Below, piece by piece: positions 28,355-37,436 of a stretch of 47,951 nt of DNA; position 1 is the first letter of the stretch; the number at the start of each line of letters is the position of its first letter. Below the pieces are notes generated by a model that worked only from the letters and a program-made list of their open reading frames with translations, did no database searches and was not told the origin of the DNA. The translations under genes and the position numbers were made by a program. This stretch comes from Bryobacterales bacterium (lineage in GTDB: Bacteria; Acidobacteriota; Terriglobia; Bryobacterales; UBA6623). The DNA lies in the NCBI GenBank assembly GCA_028819235.1, contig JAPPMC010000017.1, forward strand, positions 1 through 47,951, given 5' to 3'.

Positions 28355-29524
28355 TCAGATCCGCACAATCTCCGTCTGTACGGCACCGGTCGCGCTGGCG
28401 CCGTCCGAACTGACGAGGCAGTCAATCTCGCTGCGCACGCCAAACTCCGGCAGGTAGATACCGGGTTCGATAGAGAAGCAGGTGTCCGGGATGATCGGTC
28501 TGTCGTCCCGCATCTCGAGGTTGTCCATGTTCGCACCGTTGCCGTGGACTTCCTCGCCGATGGAGTGGCCCAAGCGATGCACGAACCTCTCGCCATAGCC
28601 CGCAGACTCAATGACGGACCGGCCGGATTCGTCGATCTCCCAACCGGCGATGGCAGTGCCTCTGCGGACCGCGGTGTCTGCGGCACGCAGCGCAGCGTCC
28701 CGGGCGGCGACCACGATCTCGAACACCTCTTGGATGCGCTCAGGCGGCCTCTCGCCGCAGAACCCGGTCCAAGTGATGTCGTAGTAGACCGATTTCTCTA
28801 TGTCCAGCTTCGCCCACAAGTCGATGAGCACGAAGTCGCCCTCCCGTATGGGACGAGAACTGGCGGGTGAGGGGCCGTAGTGGGGATCGCCGCTATTGGC
28901 GTTGACACCGACGATCGGAGTGTCGCTTGCGACCAATCCGCTGTCTCGAAAGCGGTTCAGGATGAATTGGGCAATCGCGAACTCGCTGCTGGCCCCTACG
29001 GCATCGATGTCGTGCCGGATGCGTTGGAACGCCAGCCGCAGCACCTCGTCGACTCGCCTGCCCGTCTCAATGTGCCCCTCCCGTTGCTGGGGGGTCCAGC
29101 GTGCCTCGAAGTACTGGACCAAGGCGGCCGACGTGACTACTTCCACGCCGAGCGATCGGACAAGGTCTACCGTGCCTGCGTCCACCAGCGACACAACAGG
29201 GATCATGCACTGTGGCGAGTACTGCATTGCGACGGTTCGTGCGCCGCGAAGGGTGGCCGCCAGTTGGGCGTGGTGTGACTGCCAGCTGGAATACACCCGC
29301 TTGGAGCCCGGAAGGCTGTCGAGGCGGGCATCTTCGATGGCATGCACCACCTTGACCGGCTCACCCTCACCCGGAATCCAGTAGTACCATCGTCTTGACA
29401 CGTGTCCGCTGGAGTCGAGGCCCAGCACTCGGTAGGCGATCGGGTCCCGGACGTGGTGGTCAAACAGCAGCCATCCCGACAAGCGCCGCTCGCGGATCTG
29501 TTCCTGAATCGCCAAGAGGTCCAT
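28355..29524 (-). CDS. M24-family metallopeptidase (Xaa-Pro aminopeptidase-like)
   Basis: The 389-residue protein has the pita-bread fold of M24 peptidases, which remove N-terminal residues before proline (prolidase or aminopeptidase P). Candidate metal ligands are D235 (DFVLIDLWAK), D249 (VYYDIT), H320 (HRLGHSIG), E353 (FSIEPGIY) and E366 (VRSEID). Spacing between the two Asp residues is 14, slightly longer than the usual 11. The N-terminal 150 residues form a creatinase-like domain. No signal peptide is present, so it is cytoplasmic. The frame extends upstream to 29767, but ATG 29524 with a CAGGAG ribosome binding site is the obvious start. It diverges from lexA with a 108-base spacer. Confidence 0.88.
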   Translation of the reverse strand: MDLLAIQEQIRERRLSGWLLFDHHVRDPIAYRVLGLDSSGHVSRRWYYWIPGEGEPVKVVHAIEDARLDSLPGSKRVYSSWQSHHAQLAATLRGARTVAMQYSPQCMIPVVSLVDAGTVDLVRSLGVEVVTSAALVQYFEARWTPQQREGHIETGRRVDEVLRLAFQRIRHDIDAVGASSEFAIAQFILNRFRDSGLVASDTPIVGVNANSGDPHYGPSPASSRPIREGDFVLIDLWAKLDIEKSVYYDITWTGFCGERPPERIQEVFEIVVAARDAALRAADTAVRRGTAIAGWEIDESGRSVIESAGYGERFVHRLGHSIGEEVHGNGANMDNLEMRDDRPIIPDTCFSIEPGIYLPEFGVRSEIDCLVSSDGASATGAVQTEIVRI

Positions 29525-29577
29525 CGCTCCTGATTCTACCGCGGATAAATGGAAAGGAAAAACGAAATCACGACATC

Positions 29578-29609
29578 CAGTTGCACAGTTGTACCGGAAG
29601 TGATAGAAT
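29578..29609 (+). promoter_or_regulatory. Putative lexA promoter with a tandem 8-base repeat
   Basis: Upstream of lexA a -35-like TTGCAC (29581-29586) and a -10-like TAGAAT (29604-29609) are separated by 17 bases, and the start codon lies 23 bases beyond. Overlapping the -35 element is a tandem repeat CAGTTGCA / CAGTTGTA (29578-29593). LexA usually controls its own gene, so this repeat is a candidate operator; that is inference. Confidence 0.4.
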
Positions 29610-29632
29610 GAACTTCGAAGAAAGGAGTAAGC

Positions 29633-30277
29633 ATGGCTCTTACCAGACGACAGAAGGAAGTGCTTGACTTCGTTGCGAAGTTCATCGCTGAGAATCACTA
29701 CAGCCCGAGTTTCGAAGAGATCGCTCGGCACCTGAAGCTCTCTTCCGTGGCAACCGTGCACCGCCACCTCCTGGTCTTAGGAGAGAAGGGCTACGTCCAC
29801 AGGGAGCAGAACAAGAGCCGAGCTCTTGAGATCAGCCAGAAGTACTACGACGAGCTGCGCGACAATCGCTACAAGCGGGCGGGCTTTCACCACACTGGAG
29901 AGTTGGCAACGCCGTTGGTCGGTGAGATTGCGGCAGGACAGCCCTTAGAGACGTACGAGGACTCCCAGACCCTCTCGTTCGCTCCATTCTTGGACTCGGA
30001 CGACGTGTACGCGTTGCGTGTCAGCGGAGACTCGATGATCGAGGACCACATCCTCGACGGGGACTACGTGCTTATCGAGAAGACCAAACGAGCCATGAAC
30101 GGGGAGATCGTGGTGGCGCTCGTGGACGGAGTTGAGACGACCCTGAAGCGCTTCTTTCTCGAGGGGGCCATGGTGCGGCTGCAGCCAGCCAACATGCGAA
30201 TGGACCCGATCATCGTCCCAGCGGGCCAAGTACAGGTCCAAGGACGCCTGCTGGCCGTGCACCGCCGCTATCGCTAG
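29633..30277 (+). CDS. lexA: LexA SOS-response repressor
   Basis: The 214-residue protein is LexA, the transcriptional repressor of the DNA-damage (SOS) regulon, which cleaves itself when RecA filaments form. The N-terminal winged helix covers residues 1-66 (start LTRRQKEVLDFVAKFI, recognition-helix region SSVATVHRHLLVL 37-49). The cleavage site is A101-G102 in VGEIAAGQP. S134 (SGDSMIEDHI) is the nucleophile and K172 (VETTLKRF) the general base. The family length is about 200, so it is complete. An AAGGAG ribosome binding site is 8 bases before ATG 29633. It stands alone, divergent from an M24 peptidase gene. Confidence 0.95.
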   Translation: MALTRRQKEVLDFVAKFIAENHYSPSFEEIARHLKLSSVATVHRHLLVLGEKGYVHREQNKSRALEISQKYYDELRDNRYKRAGFHHTGELATPLVGEIAAGQPLETYEDSQTLSFAPFLDSDDVYALRVSGDSMIEDHILDGDYVLIEKTKRAMNGEIVVALVDGVETTLKRFFLEGAMVRLQPANMRMDPIIVPAGQVQVQGRLLAVHRRYR

Positions 30278-30888
30278 CCTGCGGGCGCGAAATCCTGGGG
30301 CGTTGGGGGCGGTCCGGGCGTGGGACGTCACCGGTCGTGCTGTCCCGGGGGTATCAGGCACGAGTAGCCCACGGGGACTCGCACGGGCTCAGGATCACAC
30401 CCCGGTCAAATCTCAGCCGCCCTTGGGCTGGCACTCGGGCACACTTGACACCAGAGCGAAGAATCTATAGCGCCATCGGAAGAGCGAGTGACGAGTCGCT
30501 TGGCGAGACCGCGGCCGGTGAACTGGCCACGGGGGCCTTGCTGGCAGGGGAAGACTCGCGGAGCGCGTTGGCGCGTGGGCTGGGCGAGTTGGAGGACTGG
30601 CCGAACTCGAAGGGGCGATTGTGCGCGGCTGCGGCGCGGAACGCACAGCCCGGCCTGCCGGCGGCGCCGGATCTGTGGCTGGCGGCGCCGCGTGCGCAGC
30701 CTGACAGCCGCACGGGGACTGGTCTGGGGCGGGCAGTTCGGACGGTTGCCTCCCGCAGCACATCCGAATCTCCGTAGGCAGTCACGGCGACACCTCGAAA
30801 TAAGTCCGATCCGCCGTCGGCGCAAGACTATCTTGCAGGATCTTCCAGAGAGGCTGTACATTCTCATCGAGAGCCACGGAGCCTGCCA
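30278..30888. other. Gene-poor, very GC-rich spacer
   Basis: From 30480 to 30735 the sequence is so GC-rich that several frames on both strands stay open, giving Arg/Ala/Gly-rich translations. None contains a known motif. The segment may be eroded coding DNA. I see no RNA gene. Confidence 0.4.
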
Positions 30889-31498
30889 GTGATCATCGAC
30901 GCTTGGGCGCAGCACCCCACCCTGAGGCAGTTGCAGCACCCCATGTTCGATTCGCTACGGCGCTGGAACCGCCAGGACTTGCCCACAGAGGAGCTTCCGG
31001 TTGCGATGACAATCCGCGAGATGGACGCGGCAGGCGTCGCAAAGGGGCTGATCTCAGCCTGGGTAGCGCCAAACGACACGATGATCTCAAACGACGAGGT
31101 CGCGGGCTTTGTCGGTGAATACCCCGACCGCCTTGTCGGCATTGGCTCGGCCGACATCGCCCGGCCTATGCGGGCGGTCGCCGAAATCAGGCGCTGCGTC
31201 GAGGAACTCGGCTTCAAGGGGATCCGCGTGCTTCCTTGGCTCTGGGAGCTTCCGCCAACGGATCGCCTGTTCTACCCCGTCTACGCAGCCTGCTGCGACC
31301 TCGGTGTGCCGTTCTGCACCCAGATCGGCCACACAAGGCCGCTGATGCCGTCCGAGGTGGGCCGGCCGATCTATCTCGACCGGGTGGCGCTCGACTTCCC
31401 GGAACTGGTCATCGTCGCCGGGCACATCGGTGTCCCCCGAAACTCGGGCGCTGTTCCTCGGCGGGAACGCGCAACGGGTCTATGGCATCGGCGCGTGA
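30889..31498 (+). pseudogene. Amidohydrolase (COG2159-like) with an internal deletion
   Basis: The gene starts at GTG 30889 as MIIDAWAQHP and runs through TIREMDAAGVAKGLISAW, GFKGIRVLPWLWELPPTDR, TQIGHTRPLMPSEVGRPIY and LVIVAGHIG, all typical of metal-dependent amidohydrolases related to 2-pyrone-4,6-dicarboxylate and decarboxylase enzymes. Immediately after GHIG (about 31430) the frame loses its meaning, but the next frame reads PETRALFLGGNAQRVYGIGA and ends at TGA 31496-31498, exactly the family's C-terminus. About 70 codons, including the region that normally holds the catalytic Asp (FGTNYPM type), are therefore deleted with a frame change. The original frame runs on to 31536 with nonsense. 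This is a clear deletion pseudogene. Confidence 0.78.
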
Positions 31499-31902
31499 GC
31501 ATTGCTTGGCGCCTGGGATTGCCCGGCAGGTGCTAGTGAGTCTCACATGGTCCTGAGGGATTCGACCTGCACTAGGGAGACCGGCCCTTCGATCTGCGTC
31601 TCGATGCGATTCCGCAAGCCGACAACACCCGCCTCAGGCGACCGCTACGCCCACACTCTGTCGGAGCCGACGTGACGGCATCGACCGGGAAGACCCTCGC
31701 AAGCACTCCAAAGCTGAGGTGGTCCGACAGCCGCGCCTCCCCAAAAGGTCGGCTCGCCCTCGGCCCATGGCAAGACCTCCGCCGCTGCTGAACCAATTCT
31801 CGACATCCCGCGAAGCCACTCAATAGACAGTCATTGGGGCTATCCCTGACGAAGCGCCAAGACGGGACGTACTCCAGGCTGCCGATGCGCGAAGATTGAA
31901 GA
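31499..31902. other. Intergenic region, 404 bases
   Basis: I see nothing recognisable here. Short frames on both strands lack motifs. The promoter for the DUF1592 gene is expected toward the right end, but no clear boxes were found. Confidence 0.4.
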
Positions 31903-33897
31903 GTGGGTCACGTCCGGAGACTCGCGAGCCCGCTCCGGCCTCCGACTCAGAGGACCCAAGCCGACCTCCTTCGGGCCAATTCGCCCTCTCAGTCGCGAAG
32001 GCCGGGCTCCCGAACGCTCGGGATTTGTCTACCGCAGCGGTCCTTGGCCATAGCGATCGTTCTGCTGTCCGCGCAAGCCCTGCCGGCCTCGGATCAGGCG
32101 CCGTACGACTTTGACGCTGGACGGGCGTTCCTCAAGGAAAACTGCGACACCTGCCATCAAGGAGATTCGCCTCCGGGCGGGCTCCGCACCGACAGCCTTT
32201 TCGGAATCGACTCGTTCGCCGACCGGCCGGATTCTTGGGCGTCCATCGCTACACGCGTTTCCAACGGGGAAATGCCGCCGGTTGGGGCACCCAAGCCGTC
32301 CGTGGACGATCGGCAGCGATTCGTCGACTGGGTGGCCTCCACATGGCGCGATCAAGCGTGCGCGGCGGACCTCCGGCCCCCTCCCGTGCAGTTCCGGCGC
32401 CTGAACCGGGACGAGTACGGTGCGACTGTCCGGGACCTGTTCGACATTCAGATCGATGTCAGCGAACTCTTCCCCTCGGACGGTCCGGGCGGCGAGGGTT
32501 TCGACAACGCAGCCGAGACACTATTCATCTCTCCCCTTCTAACTGAGAAGTATGTGGAAACCGCGCAGCTCGTCGTTGACGTTGCCTCGAAGGAGTACAA
32601 GTCCCGAAGGCGCGTACTTGTGAGCCGTCCCGGCGACGGGACCTCCGAGCCTGAGGCCGCGAGGCGCATTCTCCAGCGATTTCTCCCCCGCGCGTTTCGC
32701 CGTCCTGTAACGGACGAGGAGGTCCGCTCCTACCACGCGCTGTTCCGCAGGGCGAAGCGGCAAGGCCTTGACTTCGAACCGGCCATCTTTTTCGTGTTGC
32801 AGAGCGTGCTGGTCTCGCCGTCCTTCGTGTTCCACGTTCCATACCTCCCAGAAGACCCGCAGCTCCAGCAATACGCCTTGGCCTCCCGGTTCTCGTATTT
32901 CCTTTGGGGGACGATGCCGGACGAGCTCCTGTTCGACATCGCCGAAGACGGCAGGATGGACGATCCGGAAGTGCTGGTTCGGCTCGTGCCGCGAATGCTC
33001 CGCAACGACAGGGCACTCGAGTTTGCCACGCGGTTCACGGAGCAGTGGCTCCGCACCCGCGAGCTGGAGGGGGCTGGAGGACCGGACCCGGACCTGTTCC
33101 CCGAGTATGCCGGGAGCGCAGAGCTGCGCGGCGACATCCTTCTCCAGCCGGTGTTCTTCTTCCGGGAAGTATTCCGCGAGGATCGGTCGCTGCTGGCCTT
33201 CCTTGACTCGGACGGGACAATCCTGACCCGCAACCTGATCGAGCACCTCGACCTGCCGATCAAGAAGGAGCAGGACGCCAAGAACCCGAACTGGATGCAG
33301 CTCCCCGACGACATCGACCGCGGCGGCCTGCTGAGCATGCCAGCCGTCGCTGCCGTCACTTCCCATGCCCACAGGACCAGCCCCGTTCTCCGAGGCGTGT
33401 GGGTGCTGGACTCAATCCTTGGAACCCCGCCTCCACCTCCCCCACCCGACGTGCCGGAGATCGAAGAAGCCCCGCACGAGAAGCAGACCAAGACGATCCG
33501 CCAATTGCTCGCTTCGCACAGCGCCAGCCCAAGCTGCGCAAGCTGCCACGACCGGATCGATCCGCTGGGCTTCGCGCTGGAGAGCTACGACGTCCTTGGC
33601 CGCTGGCGTCTTTCCCAGGCTGGTACCCCGATCGACAGCACTGGCCGCCTGCCGGACGGTTCCACGTTCGAAGGGCCGGGCGGGCTAAAGCGGGTTCTCC
33701 TGGAACGCAAGCAACTGTTCGCGCGGAATCTGGCGCGCCGCATGCTGGGCTATGCCCTAGGCAGAGGTTTGAGCTCCGCCGACGCATGTGCGGTGGAGAC
33801 GATCGTTGAGCGTTTGGAGTTGCAGGACTACAGCGCTTGGTCACTGGTCCGCGAGGTGGTGACGAGCGAACCCTTCCGGCGTCCTAGCAGCCTTTGA
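31903..33897 (+). CDS. DUF1592-type secreted cytochrome c protein (planctomycete type)
   Basis: The 664-residue protein is the large partner of the DUF1592/DUF1552 pair. After a likely signal sequence (hydrophobic LAIAIVLLSAQALPAS, about 48-63) a haem-binding CDTCH lies at 81-85, with MPP at 124-126 as possible axial-ligand loop. Then follow the DUF1587 region (FRRLNRDEYGATVRDLF), DUF1595 (ILQRFLPRAFRRPVTDEEV), DUF1592 (LASRFSYFLWGTMPDELLF), DUF1588 with a second Cys pair CASCH at 545-549 near RIDPLGFALESYD, and DUF1585 at the C-terminus. It is thought to act in periplasmic electron transfer; the reaction is unknown. GTG 31903 gives an unusually long, Arg-rich lead, and a later start is possible. 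The DUF1552 gene, normally adjacent, is 1.7 kb downstream. Confidence 0.85.
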   Translation: MGHVRRLASPLRPPTQRTQADLLRANSPSQSRRPGSRTLGICLPQRSLAIAIVLLSAQALPASDQAPYDFDAGRAFLKENCDTCHQGDSPPGGLRTDSLFGIDSFADRPDSWASIATRVSNGEMPPVGAPKPSVDDRQRFVDWVASTWRDQACAADLRPPPVQFRRLNRDEYGATVRDLFDIQIDVSELFPSDGPGGEGFDNAAETLFISPLLTEKYVETAQLVVDVASKEYKSRRRVLVSRPGDGTSEPEAARRILQRFLPRAFRRPVTDEEVRSYHALFRRAKRQGLDFEPAIFFVLQSVLVSPSFVFHVPYLPEDPQLQQYALASRFSYFLWGTMPDELLFDIAEDGRMDDPEVLVRLVPRMLRNDRALEFATRFTEQWLRTRELEGAGGPDPDLFPEYAGSAELRGDILLQPVFFFREVFREDRSLLAFLDSDGTILTRNLIEHLDLPIKKEQDAKNPNWMQLPDDIDRGGLLSMPAVAAVTSHAHRTSPVLRGVWVLDSILGTPPPPPPPDVPEIEEAPHEKQTKTIRQLLASHSASPSCASCHDRIDPLGFALESYDVLGRWRLSQAGTPIDSTGRLPDGSTFEGPGGLKRVLLERKQLFARNLARRMLGYALGRGLSSADACAVETIVERLELQDYSAWSLVREVVTSEPFRRPSSL

Positions 33898-34010
33898 TCC
33901 CCAGTCCCACAGGCTTCCGAAACCAATGTCAAGAGGCACCCTCTGGCAAGGACATCCCGTATGAGCACCGTTGCCGCAACTGCGGTTAGGCGGGCGCACG
34001 GGCCTGACAA

Positions 34011-34301
34011 TCAGTACGCCGAGCCGCGGTGAGACGCCGCGATCATCGATACGACGCGTTCCTGATCATCAATCTCGAAGAAGAATCGCCAAGACCCGAT
34101 CCGGTATCTCCACGTCTCCGGTGCGTAGCCCTTCAGCTTGCGAATGTGCGGCCCGAAGTGAGGGCGATCTTTCAGCTGAGGACAAACGGTCCGCCGCAGC
34201 CTTCCGGCGATCCGTCCGTGTCCAGCTCGGGCGATCGACTGTAGGTCCTTGCGGAATTGCTCGGTCTCGAAGATCCGGTGCTCATGCAACGAAGTCGCCA
34301 C
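34011..34301 (-). CDS. RelE/ParE-family toxin
   Basis: The 96-residue protein resembles RelE-superfamily ribosome-dependent mRNA interferases or ParE gyrase poisons. The N-terminal helices (FETEQFRKDLQSIARAGHG, 11-29) lead to IRKLKGYAPETWRYRIGSWR (53-72), the typical K-L-x-G...WRYRIG strand, and FFFEIDDQERVVSMI; the tail SHRGSAY (90-96) carries the usual basic/aromatic ending. It starts at GTG 34301 and overlaps the antitoxin gene by 20 bases, the arrangement with antitoxin first. In the cell it would be neutralised by the RHH antitoxin. The call is fairly secure; the target (mRNA or gyrase) is not readable. Confidence 0.8.
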   Translation of the reverse strand: MATSLHEHRIFETEQFRKDLQSIARAGHGRIAGRLRRTVCPQLKDRPHFGPHIRKLKGYAPETWRYRIGSWRFFFEIDDQERVVSMIAASHRGSAY

Positions 34302-34524
34302 TCCGCTGGCGAGCCTGTTGCGAACCCGACTTCAGCCTACGGACCAGCGCGTCGTTGCCCAGGATCTCGGCCATTTCCCCGTCATCTACAAACTGCGTCT
34401 CCCTGATCCGTGCCAACGCAGCGGCCGCAATGAAGTTCGCCAGAGGCCGCCGCTCGACCGCAGCAGCCTCCTGCAACTCGTCGTATGCGTCCTCTTCCAA
34501 CCGCAAGGTTACCGTCTTGGCCAT
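34282..34524 (-). CDS. Ribbon-helix-helix (CopG-like) antitoxin
   Basis: The 80-residue protein begins MAKTVTLRLEEDAYDELQEA, the beta-strand/helix start of RHH antitoxins that bind operators as dimers. The strand TVTLRL (4-9) would enter the DNA groove. The helix region AAVERRPLANFIAAAALARI (20-39) completes the domain, and the remaining residues probably wrap the toxin. ATG 34524 is preceded by GGGAGAG. The following RelE-like toxin overlaps by 20 bases, so the two form a type II module. It lies on the minus strand between two plus-strand genes that normally are adjacent. Confidence 0.85.
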   Translation of the reverse strand: MAKTVTLRLEEDAYDELQEAAAVERRPLANFIAAAALARIRETQFVDDGEMAEILGNDALVRRLKSGSQQARQRSGDFVA

Positions 34525-35623
34525 GTTTTCTCTCCCTCAGGTAGAGTCCGTGCCTCTGGACAACGGCATCGGCATTTAGGACGCCCCAACCATCATATCG
34601 CTCTGGGTGCGCCGTTGCACCCAGCCCCAGCGGCGATCCCAAGCGATTTCAATTGTCCGTATGCCTGCCCAGATTCCGGCGAACTGGAGTTCCGCAAGGA
34701 CGAGGGCTCACCAAGTGGAGACGGAATTGGTGGCTATTTGTGAGCCTGATCGGTGTCTTGATGTCCGTATTCGATGCCGGAGAAGTCAACGATTGGTGTG
34801 TGCTCCGCAGCAGGCTTCAGGGTCCGCAGACAACTGAGATTCCCTGAGCGGCGCCCGTCCTCGGCGAGTTCGCACAAACCGGCGGAACTCTCCCTCTTTG
34901 GACGCGAAAGTCTCGCAGCGGGAACGATCAGAGATGCACGACGGTGGAAGAGTCAGGCTGGCACTGTCAGGCGGCCCCGAATCGGGAAGGCCTGGAGAGT
35001 ACGACTTGTTGGATGTCGAGACAAGCTAGGCAGTGCGCTAGCCCTCGTTTCGGAATGCGGGGGCCCTAATCGAAGAGCAACAATGGCCATCTTTCGACGT
35101 TGCGAGGGGGCAGATCTGGAGCTTTCTCTAGGCTAGGCCGAGAGGCACGAATGTGTACGACTCGGGTGGGACGACAGGCCGAGCCGGAAGGCCATCAGGT
35201 GCACATGGGAATGACGGGTGCGCGATCCGCTGGCGACGCTCGGAAACGAGCTGTTTGACGGCAAGGGGAAGTGCATCGCGAGTCCCTGAATTCATGGCGG
35301 ACAGCGATGTTCTCGGACCGGATTAAGAATTCCACACCCACGAACGCCTACCTTCGCGTAGCCAGACGGCGAGGATTTGGCGGCGGAACGCCCTATGGGG
35401 CAATGTGGCATGTAGATGGCAAGCCTTGACATGGATATGCCTTCGATAGGATGGCGAATCCGACCCTCAACCCCTATAGCGATACGCCGTGCGAATGATG
35501 ACTGCGATACAATCGTCCATTCGGCTAGTCTTCCTCGGATCGCTCTGACCCGAAGTGGTGCCCTAGGCGCTGTGAATGGTTGGGACGCGCCATCCGACAG
35601 CTGGCAGCCGGTTGGAGGCAAGG
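34525..35623. other. Gene-poor region, 1.1 kb
   Basis: No gene was recognised between the antitoxin start and the DUF1552 gene. Frames of 60-120 codons exist on both strands but overlap and show no motif. The stretch probably entered with, or decayed after, insertion of the toxin-antitoxin module. Confidence 0.45.
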
Positions 35624-36973
35624 GTGATAAGGCGAGCCCGTGCGGCGAGGATATCGCGACGTGCCGTCCTTCGGGGCGGAGGCGTCGTACTGGGCCTGCC
35701 GTGGCTCGAGGCCATGGCCGCAAGAAGAGGGCGGCCTGCAATTTCCGATCGCCCGGTGCGCATGGCCGCGCTGTACATGCCGAACGGTGCATTCCCCGAA
35801 ACATGGACTCCCAGTTCGTCGGGCCGCGACTTCCAGTTGACACGCAGCCTAGAGCCGCTGGCGAACATACGGGGGGAAGTCAACGTCCTCAGCAACCTCT
35901 GGAACGAGCAGGCCAAGGACGGCGATGGCCACTATGTCAAGGAGGCGTCAATCCTTACGTGCTCGCGGATCAAGAAGACGCAAGGGGCTGATCTCCGCAA
36001 CGGCGTTTCGTTCGACCAAGTCGCGGCCAAGGCCAGAGGCCATTTGACGCCCCTGCCCTCGTTGGAACTCGGTGTGACGCCGGTGGCCGTCGGTAACGAC
36101 GCCGTGGTTGGGTACACCAGGGTCTACGGCTCCCACATCTCGTGGGCCACGCCAACGACCCCGCTTGCCCGCGAGCTCAACCCGAGGGCAGTCTACGAGC
36201 GCCTGTTCCGAGCATCAACCGGCTCGCGAGCTTCCGATTCCAAGCTGGACTCCCTACTGCTGGACAGGGTCCTGCGGGACGCTAGGCGATTGCGTGGAGA
36301 ACTCGGTGCAGCCGACAGGGCGAGGCTTGACGAGTACCTCTCCTCCGTGAGGTCGATCGAGTCCCGGGTCGAGAGATCCAGCGACCCTGGCAAGAGCCAG
36401 TGGAAGCCACTGGCCCGGCTGGACCCCAGCCATGCCCCTACGGACCGGCCATCGGGCCATCTCGAGCATGTGCGCCTGATGCTCGACATGATCGCGGTCG
36501 CCTTCCAGTCAGATACGACTCGCGTCGCGACGTTCATGTTCGGCAACGCCGTCAGCAACGTCAGCTTCCGATTCCTGGACGGCGTCTCGTCAGGCCACCA
36601 CGAAGTCTCGCACCATGGCGGCGAGGACGAGAAGCTCGAGCAGTACAAGATCATCAATCGATGGCACGTCGAACAGTTCGGCTACCTGCTGCGGCGGCTG
36701 CGGAACATGCCCGAGGGCGAGTCAAACGTCCTGCATAACTCAATGGTGCTGTTCGCATCGGCGCTCGCGGACGGCCAGAAGCACGATCCTCATAGGCTCC
36801 CGGTACTGCTCGGCGGCCGGGGCGGCGGGCGGGTCGACCCCGGCCAGCACCTTATCTACGCGGAAGATCACCCGCTGGCGGACCTCTACGTGTCAATGCT
36901 CGAGGCATTCGGCGCTCCAGTGGAACGGTTTGCCGACAGCACAGGTCCGCTCCGCGGCCTGCTCCATGCGTAG
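35624..36973 (+). CDS. DUF1552 protein, Tat-exported
   Basis: The 449-residue protein is the DUF1552 partner usually found directly after DUF1592 genes in Acidobacteriota, Planctomycetota and Verrucomicrobiota. A twin-arginine motif with hydrophobic core, ISRRAVLRGGGVVLGLPWLE (10-29), directs export. The domain follows with AALYMPNGAFPETW, LARIxx-type SIESRVE, LMLDMIAVAFQSDTTRVATF, GHHEVSHHG and MVLFASALADGQKHDPHRLP. The histidines in GHHEVSHHG and HDPHR suggest a metal site, as in DUF1501/sulfatase-like folds; this is inference. GTG 35624 is chosen because GGAGG stands about 5 bases upstream; an ATG 48 bases earlier has no support. The next gene overlaps its end by 8 bases. Confidence 0.85.
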   Translation: MIRRARAARISRRAVLRGGGVVLGLPWLEAMAARRGRPAISDRPVRMAALYMPNGAFPETWTPSSSGRDFQLTRSLEPLANIRGEVNVLSNLWNEQAKDGDGHYVKEASILTCSRIKKTQGADLRNGVSFDQVAAKARGHLTPLPSLELGVTPVAVGNDAVVGYTRVYGSHISWATPTTPLARELNPRAVYERLFRASTGSRASDSKLDSLLLDRVLRDARRLRGELGAADRARLDEYLSSVRSIESRVERSSDPGKSQWKPLARLDPSHAPTDRPSGHLEHVRLMLDMIAVAFQSDTTRVATFMFGNAVSNVSFRFLDGVSSGHHEVSHHGGEDEKLEQYKIINRWHVEQFGYLLRRLRNMPEGESNVLHNSMVLFASALADGQKHDPHRLPVLLGGRGGGRVDPGQHLIYAEDHPLADLYVSMLEAFGAPVERFADSTGPLRGLLHA

Positions 36974-37436
36974 CCTAGGTCGTCTTTGTGCCGTCCTGAC
37001 TTGTGCGCTGACGTCGGCTGGCGCGCAACTGGCCGCGGCGGACCTGACCGGAACCTGGATCGGGACGATCCCATCGCAGGGCCGAACCACCGCCAAGGAT
37101 GTGGTGTTCCGGCTAGTGCAGAACGGCAGTTCTATCAGTGGCAAGGCGTACAACGATCAAGGCGCCAGCAATGCGATTATTCGCGGCAGCGTCACAGGCG
37201 ACAAGCTGGACTTCGAAGTCGAACTGATAGAACAGGCGGGAAACCAGATCAACTTCGTCGTCTACAGGTACAGCGGGGCCATAAAGGACGGCGAGATTGA
37301 TATGACGCGGGAGAGGGCAGCTGCACGAAGCTCTGTGAGCGGCGCTAACATCCCAGTGCGGCGGCCCGGCGACACCGAGCAGCAGGATCGCGAGAGACGC
37401 TTCCGTACGTTTCTCCTAGAACGGCTCTACCGCTAG
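36966..37436 (+). CDS. Small secreted protein coupled to the DUF1552 gene
   Basis: The 156-residue product has a signal peptide (about 1-25, ending LAAA before DLTG). The mature part begins LTGTWIGTIPSQGR and continues with FRLVQNGSSISGKAYNDQ and IRGSVTGDKLDFEVELIEQA, a beta-rich pattern of lipocalin/calycin-like small domains seen as hypothetical proteins in this phylum. The C-terminal 35 residues are charged (DTEQQDRERRFRTFLLERLY). ATG 36966 overlaps the last codons of the DUF1552 gene by 8 bases, which suggests translational coupling and a shared task in the same exported complex. I know no functional name for it. Confidence 0.65.
   Translation: MRSLGRLCAVLTCALTSAGAQLAAADLTGTWIGTIPSQGRTTAKDVVFRLVQNGSSISGKAYNDQGASNAIIRGSVTGDKLDFEVELIEQAGNQINFVVYRYSGAIKDGEIDMTRERAAARSSVSGANIPVRRPGDTEQQDRERRFRTFLLERLYR

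Noticed and set aside
30337..30939. Overlapping open frames on both strands in a very GC-rich stretch
   Set aside because: Several frames stay open because of base composition; none shows a start with ribosome binding site plus a recognisable domain.
35426..35452. TTGACA followed by TAGGAT as a promoter for the DUF1552 gene
   Set aside because: The spacing is only 15 bases and the start codon is about 170 bases away, so the support is too weak to list.
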